In this document: one piece after another, positions 27,090-36,666 of the stretch | How the letters are laid out: the number at the start of each line of letters is the position of its first letter | Position numbering within the stretch: the stretch's first letter is position 1 | Source: Limnochordia bacterium | GTDB taxonomy: Bacteria; Bacillota; Limnochordia; DUMW01 | Length of the DNA stretch: 64,000 nucleotides | Assembly (NCBI GenBank): GCA_023230925.1 | Contig: JALNWK010000008.1 | Location: 9,629-73,628 of the forward strand | Reading direction: 5' to 3' | Program-made: the position numbers and the translations under genes | Notes under the pieces: generated by a model | Databases searched by the model: none | What the model was told of the DNA's origin: nothing | The model's input: the letters and a program-made list of their open reading frames with translations, nothing else

Positions 27090-28269
27090 AGGATGCACCT
27101 CCCATAACTGACTTTAGGAAGCTTTGGGCTGCAAAGCGAGGCTCCAATCCAAAGAACTCGCTAATGGTAGCCGCTATATCAGCGAAGGTGTGCCGGATAC
27201 CAAGATGCACACCCGGCCCTCCCGAAGGACCATAAACAAGAAGAGGGACATACTCCCGGGAATGATCTGTACTTGGAGTTGTAGGATCACAACCGTGATC
27301 TGCGGTGATAAAGCAAAGATCATCCTTCCTCAATTGACCAAGAAGCTCTGGGATCCTTATATCCACTTCCTCTAAAGCCTTAGCAAACCCCCAAGGGTCA
27401 TTTCGATGTCCATAGAGCATATCGAAATCCACACAATTAGCCCAGATGAGACCAGCTTCTGCCTCCTTCAACCAGGTGATTGTCTGGGTCATTACCTCTT
27501 GGTTGCTATGGGCAGGTAGTCTTTCGGTAATCCCCTGCCCAGCAAAAATATCAGGGATCTTCCCCACTCCGCAAACCGGGTAGCCCGCGCTGCTTAGGAC
27601 ATCTAACATCGTAGGATGGGGCGGTGGGAGGCTAAAATCCTTGCGCCCTTCAGTACGGGTAAATCCCCTAGTCCCATCCCCAATGAAGGGTCTAGCAATC
27701 ACCCTTGCGACACCATGCTCCCCCACTAAGAGTCTCCTTGCGACAAGACAAATCTCATAGAGCTCTTTCGGTGGGATAACCTCTTCGTGGGCTGCGATCT
27801 GGAATACGCTATCCCCGGAGGTATACACGATGGGCCTTTTGGTGCAGATATGTTCCTCCCCTAATTCCTGAATAATCTGCGTGCCCGATGCAGGGTAATT
27901 TCCCAAGGTACCAATACCAATTTCCTCTTCAAAGCGATCTATTAGATCCTTCGGAAATCCCTCAGGATAGGTGGGAAAAGGATGTAGCACAGGAACTCCG
28001 GCAATCTCCCAGTGGCCTGTGGTAGTATCTTTTCCAGCGGATAGTTCCTTCATCTTACCGTAGCAACCCAAAGGAACACTAACCTCGCTCACCCCAGGAA
28101 TATCGATAATATTGCCCAGTCCCAATCTTTCTAGTTGGGGCAGGTGGAGGCCACCCACCGCTGTTGCGGTGTTCTGGAGCGTATTACTCCCTAGATCATC
28201 GTACTTATCTGCGTCGGGCAATGCCCCAACGCCGACACCGTCTAAAATCAGAATCACTGCTCGTTTCAA
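27076..28269 (-). CDS. deoB: phosphopentomutase
   Basis: A 397-residue enzyme that converts (deoxy)ribose 1-phosphate to the 5-phosphate, the next step after the phosphorylase. Alkaline-phosphatase-fold metal motifs are present: LILDGVGVGALPDA near the start, the phosphate acceptor region AGKDTTTGHWEI, and ITADHGCDPTT with HSREYVPLL. Start chosen as TTG ten bases after GGAGG (protein LKRAVILILDGVG); the ATG next to the RBS is out of frame. It follows xerD by 22 bases. Confidence 0.93.
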   Translation of the reverse strand: MKRAVILILDGVGVGALPDADKYDDLGSNTLQNTATAVGGLHLPQLERLGLGNIIDIPGVSEVSVPLGCYGKMKELSAGKDTTTGHWEIAGVPVLHPFPTYPEGFPKDLIDRFEEEIGIGTLGNYPASGTQIIQELGEEHICTKRPIVYTSGDSVFQIAAHEEVIPPKELYEICLVARRLLVGEHGVARVIARPFIGDGTRGFTRTEGRKDFSLPPPHPTMLDVLSSAGYPVCGVGKIPDIFAGQGITERLPAHSNQEVMTQTITWLKEAEAGLIWANCVDFDMLYGHRNDPWGFAKALEEVDIRIPELLGQLRKDDLCFITADHGCDPTTPSTDHSREYVPLLVYGPSGGPGVHLGIRHTFADIAATISEFFGLEPRFAAQSFLKSVMGGASYENR

Positions 28270-28291
28270 TATCCATGCGCCTCCTAGATCC

Positions 28292-29173
28292 CTAGGCCCG
28301 GGGGTGCGTCCGGTTGTATGCACTGCGTAGATGGGCCTTAGTTAAATGAGTGTAGATTTGAGTGGTCGAAATGTCCACATGTCCTAGCATCTCCTGAACC
28401 GAACGAAGATCTGCACCATTTTCAAGTAAATGGGTCGCAAAGGAATGACGCAGGGTATGGGGGGATATATCTGCACAAAGACCAGCCGTTCTCGCCGCAT
28501 CCTTAGTCACCTTCCAGACACTTTGCCGACTTAACCTATTTCCAAAGCGGTTAACAAAGATACACTGGGTCTTTGGGCGGGTATGTATCTCTTTACGATG
28601 GACAAAGTAACGATGAAGCCAGTCCAGGGCCACTCTGCCTAAGGGAACCAAGCGTTCCTTGGATCCTTTACCAAGGCAATAGACAAATCCTTCTTCCCAA
28701 TCCACATCATCTTGTTTGAGGTTAACTAGTTCAGACACCCGTAGCCCCGCACTATACAAGACCTCTAGCATCGCCCGATTGCGGATGCCAATAGCGGTAT
28801 CTATCGGCATACTCGAAAGAAGCAGATCCACTTCGGCAACCGAAAGAATCTGCGGTAGCAAATGCTCCTGCTTTGGCGCTGTCAGCTGATCCGTAGGCAG
28901 GACTTTAAGCTTACCGATTTCGTGATAAAAACCGTAGAAACACCTCAAAGCATTCATACGCCGAGCTGTTGTGGCTGTACTCATCCCCCTTTTACGTAGA
29001 TCCACCAGGTAGGCTAACACCACCGTTTGATCTACGGCTAGTAAGGGACAATCAAACCCGGACAAAAATGAAACAAAATCCTCCAAATCCGACCGATAGG
29101 CCTCCACAGTATTTGGGGAAAGCCCCCGCTCTAACGCCAGATAGTTCACAAAACCCACTAATTCCTCGGACAT
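28292..29173 (-). CDS. xerD: site-specific tyrosine recombinase XerD
   Basis: A 293-residue tyrosine recombinase that resolves chromosome dimers at dif. The N-terminal SAM-like domain (LALERGLSPNTVEAYRSDLE) and catalytic domain with the RHRY set are visible: Arg in LYSAGLRVSELVNLK, HTLRHSFATHLLENGADLRS, GHVDIST, and the nucleophile in TQIYTHL. The position between spoIIM and deoB is the Bacillus arrangement, which supports XerD rather than XerC. Confidence 0.92.
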   Translation of the reverse strand: MSEELVGFVNYLALERGLSPNTVEAYRSDLEDFVSFLSGFDCPLLAVDQTVVLAYLVDLRKRGMSTATTARRMNALRCFYGFYHEIGKLKVLPTDQLTAPKQEHLLPQILSVAEVDLLLSSMPIDTAIGIRNRAMLEVLYSAGLRVSELVNLKQDDVDWEEGFVYCLGKGSKERLVPLGRVALDWLHRYFVHRKEIHTRPKTQCIFVNRFGNRLSRQSVWKVTKDAARTAGLCADISPHTLRHSFATHLLENGADLRSVQEMLGHVDISTTQIYTHLTKAHLRSAYNRTHPRA

Positions 29174-29389
29174 CCTGCTACCCCCACCCTACCTTCATTA
29201 ACCATATTGTACCACGACATACACCCCCTTCACCAACCGGGCGGGTATGTTTGGGGTGTATTTAGGTTGTTTTGGAGATCGGGGAAGCATAGAAAGGATA
29301 CGTAGGCCCTAGGGCAAGCTAGGTGAACACTTAAAGGAGTGATCACGTAGATATCTGTGCCTTGCGGCTGCTCCCGAAAGCTCAGGGAC

Positions 29390-30073
29390 TTACCGAAACC
29401 ATAATAGCAGCTTACCCATGCTCCAGGAATCTAGTTCCAAGGAAGCCAACAAGTTAGATAGGCTACGCATCAGCAAGGGGGTAATATGAGTCTCCACCAG
29501 AACCCCGATCACTAAGAGCCCACAGCCAATAAGCAGGTGGAGCAGGTTGAGCACAAACTGAGGAAACATGGCTGAACGATCCTTTGAGATCAGCATCTTC
29601 AACGCAGCAAAGGAGAACGTCAGAGAAGAAGTAGCAATCAATATAATCACTGGAATAATCACCAAGTTGTGCGGACCAATGGTGCCAAGGGAAAACACTA
29701 TACCCTTCCAACTCATCTGTTGGACAATGAAGCCACCGGTAAACCCAAGGACAAATCCCCGTAGAAACACGATCACGACTATTAGCGGGCTACCAATAAT
29801 GGTTAGTCCCAAAACCCAAACCAAAAGCGCCGTGAACACAATATTGTATAGCAGCGAGTGCAGAAACACAGACCCTCCGGAATTTTCTGTGGCATCCTTC
29901 TGGGAAAAGCCTGCCCAAAACCCGGATAACTCCTCTCGATAGGAGGGCTCCATAGTGTTGATGGCAATAACACCAAAGATGAACCCCATGATGCAAATGA
30001 TACTCACAAATAATAGAGCAATTCTGCGGGTCATAATGTAATTGCGGATGAGAACGTCGGTTTTTGTACTCAA
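29390..30073 (-). CDS. spoIIM: stage II sporulation protein M
   Basis: A 227-residue membrane protein of the DMP complex (SpoIID, SpoIIM, SpoIIP) that drives engulfment by remodelling peptidoglycan. The first helix (IALLFVSIICIMGFIFGVIA) and further segments such as VFLRGFVLGFTGGFIVQQMS and LVIIPVIILIATSSLTFSFA fit SpoIIM, five helices in all. Start is TTG after GGGAGGA. The downstream xerD-deoB order is conserved with Bacillus. Confidence 0.9.
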   Translation of the reverse strand: MSTKTDVLIRNYIMTRRIALLFVSIICIMGFIFGVIAINTMEPSYREELSGFWAGFSQKDATENSGGSVFLHSLLYNIVFTALLVWVLGLTIIGSPLIVVIVFLRGFVLGFTGGFIVQQMSWKGIVFSLGTIGPHNLVIIPVIILIATSSLTFSFAALKMLISKDRSAMFPQFVLNLLHLLIGCGLLVIGVLVETHITPLLMRSLSNLLASLELDSWSMGKLLLWFR

Positions 30074-30425
30074 GGCCGTCTAATCCTCCCTCAAGAAGTC
30101 CTGTCCATACAATCTATGCAGACAAGTTCTAAATTAGACGGTTGAGAATGAACTGAGTCTAGAAAACAAAACTCCGGCTGGTTAACAAATATCGGAAAGT
30201 AGTACCTGAACCAACAACTCAAAGCGAATCATTGAATCCCCAACAACGATACAGGTGAAGTACTTCTTTGTTGACAAACCCGCGTATAATGCAAGCGGGA
30301 TCATCACGCCGCAATTGGATATCGCAAGAGACATGACTCCTCAACGCCAAATAGAGGCACCACAATGTACGGCTGCTAACAGTCTGTCCAGATCCACATG
30401 TTTCAACAGTGCACAGTTACCAGAC
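30074..30425. other. intergenic stretch, nothing recognised
   Basis: About 350 bases between spoIIM and the EndoQ gene on the same strand. Short frames only; no RNA structure, repeat or clear promoter stood out. Confidence 0.4.
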
Positions 30426-31589
30426 TCATGGGTCCTCTAACACCAGTTTTCCATAAATACCCCCGGCACCGGAAATAATGCGAAATTGGCCCTTACGTAC
30501 CTGGATGATCCGCAAAGCCAATCGATGACCAACGACTGCGGCTAACTCATCTGCGGTGGCACGATCCAGGATGTACTCCTCGCTGGGGAAGGCAGCCAAC
30601 AGGAGCTTTCGGGTTTTTGGACCAATCCCTGGGATGAAGCTGAGAGGATAGCGGTGGTAATACGGAGGACGATAATCTGGATGCTGGGGTAGTGGAAGAT
30701 CCTTAGCTTCAAGGATATAATCATATACCCCCTGTACAACCCGGGAATGATCACATGCGTCTGTACCAATGCGCCCACACTCCCGGCACAGGGTCCTGTG
30801 GTACTTACCCAAAGCTGGATTGAGCCCACGGTTTGCCACAATACCCCGCCCCTGCTTTCTTTGACAAGCCAGCACTAGTTCAGCAGAATCTGGTTTCTCC
30901 AGGGAGAGTATATTGTACTCCCGGGCAATTGTCCCTAGGGAGTGGGCATCGGAATTGGTCAAAAAGGAGTAGTGCTGAAGCTCGCTAAATTGGTCAGCTA
31001 AAGCTGTATCAGCGCTAAGACCAAGCTCGACAGCTAAAAGCTGGTCTGCTCGCCTTAAGCCGAAGGCCTGCTTGAGGGTACTATGACATGCACCATAGAT
31101 ACTCTTGAAGGGTGTAAAGATATGGGCAGGAATTAGGACACCTTGGCAGACTGCCACCAAATTCATGAAGTCCCCAGGGGAGATTCTCACCCGTTGGGTG
31201 CTTAAATTACGGTTAGTTACTAGACCATCGAGACGAGCACCAAAGGCACGAAGCGCCTCGAGGTGAGGAAAAAAGGCCAGACAATGGGCCCTGCCCGCTC
31301 CAATGGCCAACTCCACTTCCACGCCCAAAAGCACCGTAAGTCTATCGGCAAACAGGATCCCTCCGCCGGATAGGGGAGATCCCCACCCTTCTTCTATTAG
31401 CCTAGTCAGATCATCGATTACCACTGGACAGGCGGAATCCACGATTCCAACTAAATCCAGTTTACCGCTAGTCAAAAGGTAGTCAATAATGCCCCGCAGG
31501 GTCAGGTCTTTACCCGCAGGAATCTTGACAACCTGCCCATTTTCGGCAAACCCCACATGCACGTGGAGATCAACCTTATACTCCTGCAA
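30426..31589 (-). CDS. endonuclease Q family protein (PHP domain)
   Basis: A 387-residue PHP protein: metal motifs VDLHVHVG near the start, GVEVELA, LIPAHIFTPFKSIYG and LTNSDAHSLG, then a zinc-finger-like CRECG...CDHS segment and a C-terminal helix-hairpin-helix (SFIPGIGPKTRKLLLAAFPS). This architecture is the EndoQ/TIGR00375 family, which cuts DNA 5' to deaminated bases. The start is TTG behind GGGGG. It is near spoIIM, as the Bacillus homologue is in some genomes. Confidence 0.85.
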   Translation of the reverse strand: MQEYKVDLHVHVGFAENGQVVKIPAGKDLTLRGIIDYLLTSGKLDLVGIVDSACPVVIDDLTRLIEEGWGSPLSGGGILFADRLTVLLGVEVELAIGAGRAHCLAFFPHLEALRAFGARLDGLVTNRNLSTQRVRISPGDFMNLVAVCQGVLIPAHIFTPFKSIYGACHSTLKQAFGLRRADQLLAVELGLSADTALADQFSELQHYSFLTNSDAHSLGTIAREYNILSLEKPDSAELVLACQRKQGRGIVANRGLNPALGKYHRTLCRECGRIGTDACDHSRVVQGVYDYILEAKDLPLPQHPDYRPPYYHRYPLSFIPGIGPKTRKLLLAAFPSEEYILDRATADELAAVVGHRLALRIIQVRKGQFRIISGAGGIYGKLVLEDP

Positions 31590-31628
31590 CTTGCCGGTGC
31601 CCCCTAAACAGATCCAGATACTATTCCG

Positions 31629-32711
31629 TTAATCTTTCTTAGCTAACTCCACTGCTAAGCCACCGGCCGCGGCTGCGGCCATAAAAAACTCCCGGTCCTC
31701 GCCGAAGGAGCGACCCATGGTACTAAGGGCGATACCCTCTTCTTTCATCTGCTCCTCCAGAAAAGCCGTATCCTGCTCCACAAATCGGTGACGCTCTTCT
31801 AGTCCAGCCTTTTCTAGTTGGGAATAAACGTGGGCCCGCATTTCGCCATGTAGCTTGGGTAGTCCAACATAGACGGGCACATGTAGCCCATCGGTTAACA
31901 CCGTAAGGGTATGGTGGCTAATCCCGTAATGGCGGGACCTTGGGTCGGCAAAACTTATCCGGGGAATGACAACCGGAATTCCTTTCAAAGAAGCGGTGGC
32001 ATGCAGGATGCTGGCTTGCTCCATGGCAGTGGTCCCCCATTTAGTATCGGTACCCACTACCCCAGGGCCCATGCAGACTATGGCGTAATCTGCTTGGGCA
32101 ACCGCTTTGGCCACGATAAGAGCGCTGTAGATGTTAACGGCTTCATAATCCCCACCGAAGGCATGACCACAGGTAATGGTGGTACTAATCAGTCCTTTCT
32201 TCTTTAGAGACCGAACTAGATCACTAAAGACTAAGGGAAGACATCCCCCGTCGGTCATGATATAGGCTACCTGCGTACCGGGCTCGGCCAAGGCGGCGAT
32301 AGCCAAGGCGGCTGGTGCTACCTGGGAATGCAAGGAGCCAGCAAGCACTGGCATACCTGATATCTCCTGACAGCCTGCAACCAGATCATGATGGGGGCTT
32401 TCCTCTTCCTCCGCGCTGAGTACCTTGATCTGCTGCGGCGTATAACGTAGTTTGAAAATATGGCCCTCTTCATTGATCTCTCGGTAATCATTGCCCTCAA
32501 CATATATGACAAAGTGATATCCCCCGGTGCCCAAACCCATCTTTTGGGCCGTCGTATTCAGGATGACAAAATCCCCTTGGCCGACACTGCCAGTTAGGGA
32601 GTCATAGTTGATGGCCCTTTGTTTCTCGCCGTCTAGTTGCACGGTAAGCTTGCTGTAACCCACGTGCCGTTCGTCTACAGATAATACCCGTCCCCGTCTA
32701 ATCCTAATCAC
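31629..32711 (-). CDS. DUF3866 family protein
   Basis: A 360-residue protein of the conserved Firmicute family DUF3866, recognised by its beta-rich start (IRRGRVLSVDERHVGYSKLT), VILNTTAQKMGLGTGGYHFV, and a Rossmann-like second half (AYIMTDGGCLPLVFSDLV, YAIVCMGPGVVGTDTKWGTT). No catalytic role is established. Start GTG after GGGGGAAC. It sits between the M20 peptidase and EndoQ genes with short gaps, likely in one transcript. Confidence 0.85.
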   Translation of the reverse strand: MIRIRRGRVLSVDERHVGYSKLTVQLDGEKQRAINYDSLTGSVGQGDFVILNTTAQKMGLGTGGYHFVIYVEGNDYREINEEGHIFKLRYTPQQIKVLSAEEEESPHHDLVAGCQEISGMPVLAGSLHSQVAPAALAIAALAEPGTQVAYIMTDGGCLPLVFSDLVRSLKKKGLISTTITCGHAFGGDYEAVNIYSALIVAKAVAQADYAIVCMGPGVVGTDTKWGTTAMEQASILHATASLKGIPVVIPRISFADPRSRHYGISHHTLTVLTDGLHVPVYVGLPKLHGEMRAHVYSQLEKAGLEERHRFVEQDTAFLEEQMKEEGIALSTMGRSFGEDREFFMAAAAAGGLAVELAKKD

Positions 32712-32723
32712 CCATGTTCCCCC

Positions 32724-33842
32724 TTAGCCGGCCGAAAGGATCATAATCTCGGTCAGATGCTCAGCCACCTTTATTAAGTCTGCAACCCGAATCTGTTCTT
32801 CCTTTGTATGCTCTCCCTGGGCAGCAATACCCAAAGGGACCGTAGTAATGCCTAGTTCATTCAAGATGTTAGCATCGGTACCGCCACCACTTTGCTTAAT
32901 CGTTGGCGTAATTCCTATCCGCTCTGCGGCCTGCTTAGCAATACTCACCCCGGGATGATCAGGTAAGACCCGATAGCCTCCATAGGACTTTTCCACATCG
33001 AAGCAAAACTTGGCACCATACTCACTTGTGGTTGTCGTTAATACTTCCCTGATCCGCGACAATTGTGCCTGGGCTTTTTCCTCGTCAAAACTGCGTATCT
33101 CTCCGGTTAGTTCCACCCGATCAGGCACAATATTCCGAGCCTTTCCACCGTGGATCACCCCAATATTGCTGGTGGTATCAGGCCCAATGCGACCAAACTC
33201 GATCTGCTGGATTACCGCGGCCGCAACTACAATGGCATTGATCCCCCGCTCCGGGGCAACACCAGCATGGGCCGCTTTACCGTGGATCACCGCGCGAAAA
33301 TCATAATGGTAGGGCGCTCCATTGACAATAGTCCCCGGTGGCCCGTCGCTGTCTATAACATAACCAAAATCGATCGGCGGCAAGCTCTGGCAGGATTTGA
33401 TCCCCAAAAGGCCCACCTCTTCCCCCACGGTAAACAAAGTATACACCGTAGGATGGGGCAGGTTCTGTTCCACCACCGTCCGGATAGCCTCCAAGATTGC
33501 AGCAATTCCAGCCTTATCATCAGCACCCAGAATTGTTCTGCCATCGGTGCGAATTACTCCATCTTCTTCAATACAGAGGATCCCCTCGGTGGATTCCACT
33601 GTATCCAGATGGGCCGCTAGGAGAATCTTATGCTTTCCCTCCCCGGGCAGTACCCCTAAGACATTGCCGCAGTTTCCCCCGGCAATGGGTTCCCCTTGGG
33701 TGACTTCCAGACCAATCTCCACAAGACGGGTCTGGACAAAGTCCGCCAGGTCCTTTTCCCCTCGGGAGGGACTGTTGATGTGCACTAAGTCTAAGAATAG
33801 CTTTCTCAGTCTTTCCTCGCTGATATACCCACTAGTTGTCAT
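32724..33842 (-). CDS. M20-family metallopeptidase (peptidase T-like)
   Basis: A 372-residue zinc peptidase. The catalytic metal ligands lie in LLAAHLDTVES, TILGADDKAGIAAILE, FTVGEEVGLLG and VIDSDGPPG; the lid domain is between GKAAHAGVAPERGINAIVVA and EIRSFDEEKAQ. This is the PepT-like M20 subgroup with tripeptidase or dipeptidase activity. It overlaps the 2-oxoacid oxidoreductase gamma gene by 11 bases, so amino-acid release and oxidation may be co-expressed. Confidence 0.9.
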   Translation of the reverse strand: MTTSGYISEERLRKLFLDLVHINSPSRGEKDLADFVQTRLVEIGLEVTQGEPIAGGNCGNVLGVLPGEGKHKILLAAHLDTVESTEGILCIEEDGVIRTDGRTILGADDKAGIAAILEAIRTVVEQNLPHPTVYTLFTVGEEVGLLGIKSCQSLPPIDFGYVIDSDGPPGTIVNGAPYHYDFRAVIHGKAAHAGVAPERGINAIVVAAAVIQQIEFGRIGPDTTSNIGVIHGGKARNIVPDRVELTGEIRSFDEEKAQAQLSRIREVLTTTTSEYGAKFCFDVEKSYGGYRVLPDHPGVSIAKQAAERIGITPTIKQSGGGTDANILNELGITTVPLGIAAQGEHTKEEQIRVADLIKVAEHLTEIMILSAG

Positions 33843-34383
33843 TGGCCTTCACCACATCCCTGCCGGCACTGACAGCCTGCATATTCATGGGCAGCAAATG
33901 ATGTCGCCGCTCAGGCAAAATCTCCTTCAATGCAGCTTCCACCACATCATCACCCAAAAGCCCCGTTGCCTCCAAGAAGGCACCTAACATAACCATATTG
34001 GCCACCACAGTAGAGCCGAGTCCATCTGCAATCTCATTGGCGGGAACGTAGTAAACTTGCACGTCTTCTCTTTTGGGAGTCAGATCTACTAGGGAACTAT
34101 TAATCAAAATGATGCCATTGGTCTTTACCGCAGACTCGAACTTCTCCAAAGAAGGTTTGTTAAAAACCAACAGGGCCGTAGCTTCACTGACGACAGGGGA
34201 TCCGACAACTTCATCGGAGACAACCACAGAACAATTACAGGTGCCACCCCGCATCTCAGGGCCGTAGGAGGGATACCAAGTTACATTGAACCCAGCCTCC
34301 ATTCCCGCATGGGCTACCAGCTGTCCACAAAGCAGGACCCCTTGGCCTCCAAAACCAGCCATGATCACCTCATGCAACATCAT
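33832..34383 (-). CDS. 2-oxoacid:ferredoxin oxidoreductase, gamma subunit
   Basis: A 183-residue subunit with the family start EVIMAGFGGQGVLLCGQLVA, WYPSYGPEMRGGTCNCSVVV and PVVSEATALLVFNKPSLEKF. It contributes coenzyme-A binding in the four-subunit enzyme. It overlaps the end of the beta gene by 14 bases; start at the first ATG of an ATGATG pair behind GGGGGG. Confidence 0.93.
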   Translation of the reverse strand: MMLHEVIMAGFGGQGVLLCGQLVAHAGMEAGFNVTWYPSYGPEMRGGTCNCSVVVSDEVVGSPVVSEATALLVFNKPSLEKFESAVKTNGIILINSSLVDLTPKREDVQVYYVPANEIADGLGSTVVANMVMLGAFLEATGLLGDDVVEAALKEILPERRHHLLPMNMQAVSAGRDVVKANDN

Positions 34384-35134
34384 TGTTCCCCCCTTTGTCT
34401 AACTTATTAACGAAATTCTGTGTCGGGTAGTAGTTGATCATATTCTCCTCCAGCCACTTTAGGGCATCTAACGGACGCATTTTCCAGTTCACCGAACAGG
34501 TGGATAGGACCTCGATGAGGGAAAAGCCCAACCCCTGCTGCTGTGCACGAAAGGCATTGGTGATCGCCCTTTGGGCCTTGCGTACTGCCTTGGGGTCATG
34601 GACCGAGACCCGCTCTAGATAGGCCACCCCAGGAAAGCTCTCCAGCATTTCACATACCTGTACCGGATAACCTTCCCGCTCAACCATCCGACCTTCAGGA
34701 GAAGTAGTAGTCTTTTGACCGAGCAAAGTTGTTGGAGCCATTTGCCCCCCGGTCATGGCATAGATGGCATTATTTACAAACACAATAGTAATCTTCTCGC
34801 CCCGAGCCGCCGCGTGAACAATCTCCGCGGTTCCAATGGAAGCGAGATCCCCATCCCCCTGATAGGCAAAGACTACCGCCTCAGGAATCGCCCGCTTAAT
34901 ACCCGTGGCCACTGCCGGAGCTCGGCCGTGGGATGCAGCCTGCATGTCACAGTCAAAGTAATTGTATGTGAAAACTGAGCAACCCACCGAAGCAACGCCA
35001 ATGGCCTGCTCCTTAATACCCAGGCTGTCAATGGCCGTAGCGACTAGACGATGGATGATACCGTGGGTGCAACCAGGACAGTAGTGAAAGGGAATATCTG
35101 CTAAGCTTTCTGGTCTGCTAAAGACTTTCTTCAC
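34370..35134 (-). CDS. vorA: 2-oxoacid:ferredoxin oxidoreductase, beta (TPP-binding) subunit
   Basis: A 254-residue subunit binding thiamine diphosphate. The TPP motif is YQGDGDLASIGTAE with NNAIYAMTGGQMAPTT; the cysteines CPGCTHG and STCSVNW fit the bound iron-sulfur cluster. Start ATG overlaps the alpha stop (ATGA). With subunits alpha, gamma and delta it forms the branched-chain (VOR) or 2-oxoglutarate (KOR) type enzyme, which makes acyl-CoA and reduced ferredoxin. Confidence 0.92.
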   Translation of the reverse strand: MKKVFSRPESLADIPFHYCPGCTHGIIHRLVATAIDSLGIKEQAIGVASVGCSVFTYNYFDCDMQAASHGRAPAVATGIKRAIPEAVVFAYQGDGDLASIGTAEIVHAAARGEKITIVFVNNAIYAMTGGQMAPTTLLGQKTTTSPEGRMVEREGYPVQVCEMLESFPGVAYLERVSVHDPKAVRKAQRAITNAFRAQQQGLGFSLIEVLSTCSVNWKMRPLDALKWLEENMINYYPTQNFVNKLDKGGNNDVA

Positions 35135-36189
35135 GATGATGCCCCCAATCTCTGAATCTCTGTGAGAAGCTCCTTCGGTGTAGGTACCATGCCGCCCTGT
35201 CTGCCGTAAAACTCCACGGGACGACGACCAGCTACCGCCAGTCTTACATCCTCCACCATCTGCCCTAGACTCAGTTCCACCGTAAGGAACATTTTGACCT
35301 GTTCCGCCCTTTTCTGGATGATCTCGTCTGGGAAGGGAAATAGGGTAATGGGCCGAATCATGCCAGCCTTAATCCCGGCTTCCCTGGCCCGCTGGATCGC
35401 TGAACGGGCTATACGGGCCACCGTACCATAGGCAACTAGGCAGATCTCCGCATCATCCATGGCAACTTCCTCATAGCGTACTTCCTCTTTTTTCATTCTC
35501 TCGTACTTTGCCCCAAGTTTCCGATTGTGGTTCTCCAAGTCTACCGGATCGATATACAAGGAATTGATCAACCGTTTGCTACGACCCTGGGCCATGGTGG
35601 TAGGCCAATCTAGATTGCCCGGATCTACCGGAGGACGGGACACCAGTTCAACCGGTTCCATCATCTGACCCAGGATACCATCCCCTAGAATAACCACAGG
35701 GTTTCGATACCGAAAGGCAATTTCAAAGGCATCCCAGGCAAAATCATACATTTCCTGGGCAGTGGCTGGCGCCAGGACCAATGTCCGGTAATCCCCATGT
35801 CCGCCACCCCTAGTTGCCTGGAAATAGTCCCCTTGGCTAGCCAAGATCCCACCAAGACCGGGGCCACCCCGCATAATGTTGACTATAACACAGGGAAGCT
35901 CCGCTCCGCATAGATAGGAGATCCCCTCTTGTTTCAGGCTTAGACCTGGGCCTGAGGATGAGGTCATCGCCAATTTCCCACATCCAGCAGCGCCATAGAT
36001 CATATTAATGGCACCAATCTCACTTTCTGCCTGTAGGTAAACTCCTCCGAGCTTGGGCAATTCTTCCGCCATGTAAGTGGGGATCTCGTTTTGGGGAGTG
36101 ATTGGGTAACCAAAGAAATACCGACACCCGGCAAAAACCGCGCCCCGGGCCAGTGCATCATTACCTTTCATTAATAGCTTCGTTTTCAA
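35131..36189 (-). CDS. vorB: 2-oxoacid:ferredoxin oxidoreductase, alpha subunit (VorB type)
   Basis: A 352-residue subunit. Typical VorB features: LMKGNDALARGAVFAGCRYF, GYPITPQNEIPTYMAE, VYLQAESEIGAINMIYGAAG, SSSGPGLSLKQEGISYL and MRGGPGLGGI. The best start is TTG seven bases after GGAGG, not the far upstream ATG that would run through the ferredoxin gene. Which 2-oxoacid it uses (branched-chain is most likely) cannot be read from sequence alone. Confidence 0.92.
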   Translation of the reverse strand: MKTKLLMKGNDALARGAVFAGCRYFFGYPITPQNEIPTYMAEELPKLGGVYLQAESEIGAINMIYGAAGCGKLAMTSSSGPGLSLKQEGISYLCGAELPCVIVNIMRGGPGLGGILASQGDYFQATRGGGHGDYRTLVLAPATAQEMYDFAWDAFEIAFRYRNPVVILGDGILGQMMEPVELVSRPPVDPGNLDWPTTMAQGRSKRLINSLYIDPVDLENHNRKLGAKYERMKKEEVRYEEVAMDDAEICLVAYGTVARIARSAIQRAREAGIKAGMIRPITLFPFPDEIIQKRAEQVKMFLTVELSLGQMVEDVRLAVAGRRPVEFYGRQGGMVPTPKELLTEIQRLGASS

Positions 36190-36205
36190 GTAGACACCTC
36201 CAAGA

Positions 36206-36409
36206 CTACCGGTACACTTCAATGCAGATATCCGGACACATAGTTGCGCATTGGGCACATCCGGTACATTTCTGTTCATCTTTAATCGAAGCCGGGTGAA
36301 AACCCTTGGCGTTAGTTGCCTTTTCCAGTTCTAGGATCTTCTGCGGACAGAAAGCTACACATAGACTGCACCCTTTGCAGCGCTCTCTGTCGATCGTGAT
36401 CTTTGCCAT
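36206..36409 (-). CDS. 2-oxoacid:ferredoxin oxidoreductase, delta (ferredoxin) subunit
   Basis: A 67-residue protein with two [4Fe-4S] motifs, CKGCSLCVAFCP and CTGCAQCATMCP, passing electrons to free ferredoxin. Start is the ATG after AGAGGAG. First gene of the delta-alpha-beta-gamma operon, 16 bases before the alpha start. Confidence 0.93.
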   Translation of the reverse strand: MAKITIDRERCKGCSLCVAFCPQKILELEKATNAKGFHPASIKDEQKCTGCAQCATMCPDICIEVYR

Positions 36410-36583
36410 AAGCAGCAACTCCTCTCTGTCTAAAAATATAAACCAACTTGCGTCAGAATACAAGGACTAGTCCAGATACACCTAGCACCCCATGGTCCTC
36501 TTTTTAAAAGAAGCCCCCGAAGGATCTCCGGTGGCATGATTTACAAACTGAAAGGAGCGATCATAGGCTTAGTTTGGTGCCGA

Positions 36584-36625
36584 ACAAAAAAGAATCCCGG
36601 ATCTCTTATACTAAGAAATCAGGGA
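36584..36625 (-). terminator. Rho-independent terminator downstream of pnp
   Basis: On the minus strand a stem of TCCC/GGGA plus GATTTCTTA/TAAGAGATC (one mismatch pair between them, one G-T wobble) with a 3-base loop is followed by TTCTTTTTTG. It lies 40-80 bases after the pnp stop codon. Confidence 0.85.
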
Positions 36626-36666
36626 GGGGAAAAGCAGGCGCGGATACCTGCTTTAAATGTATATGC

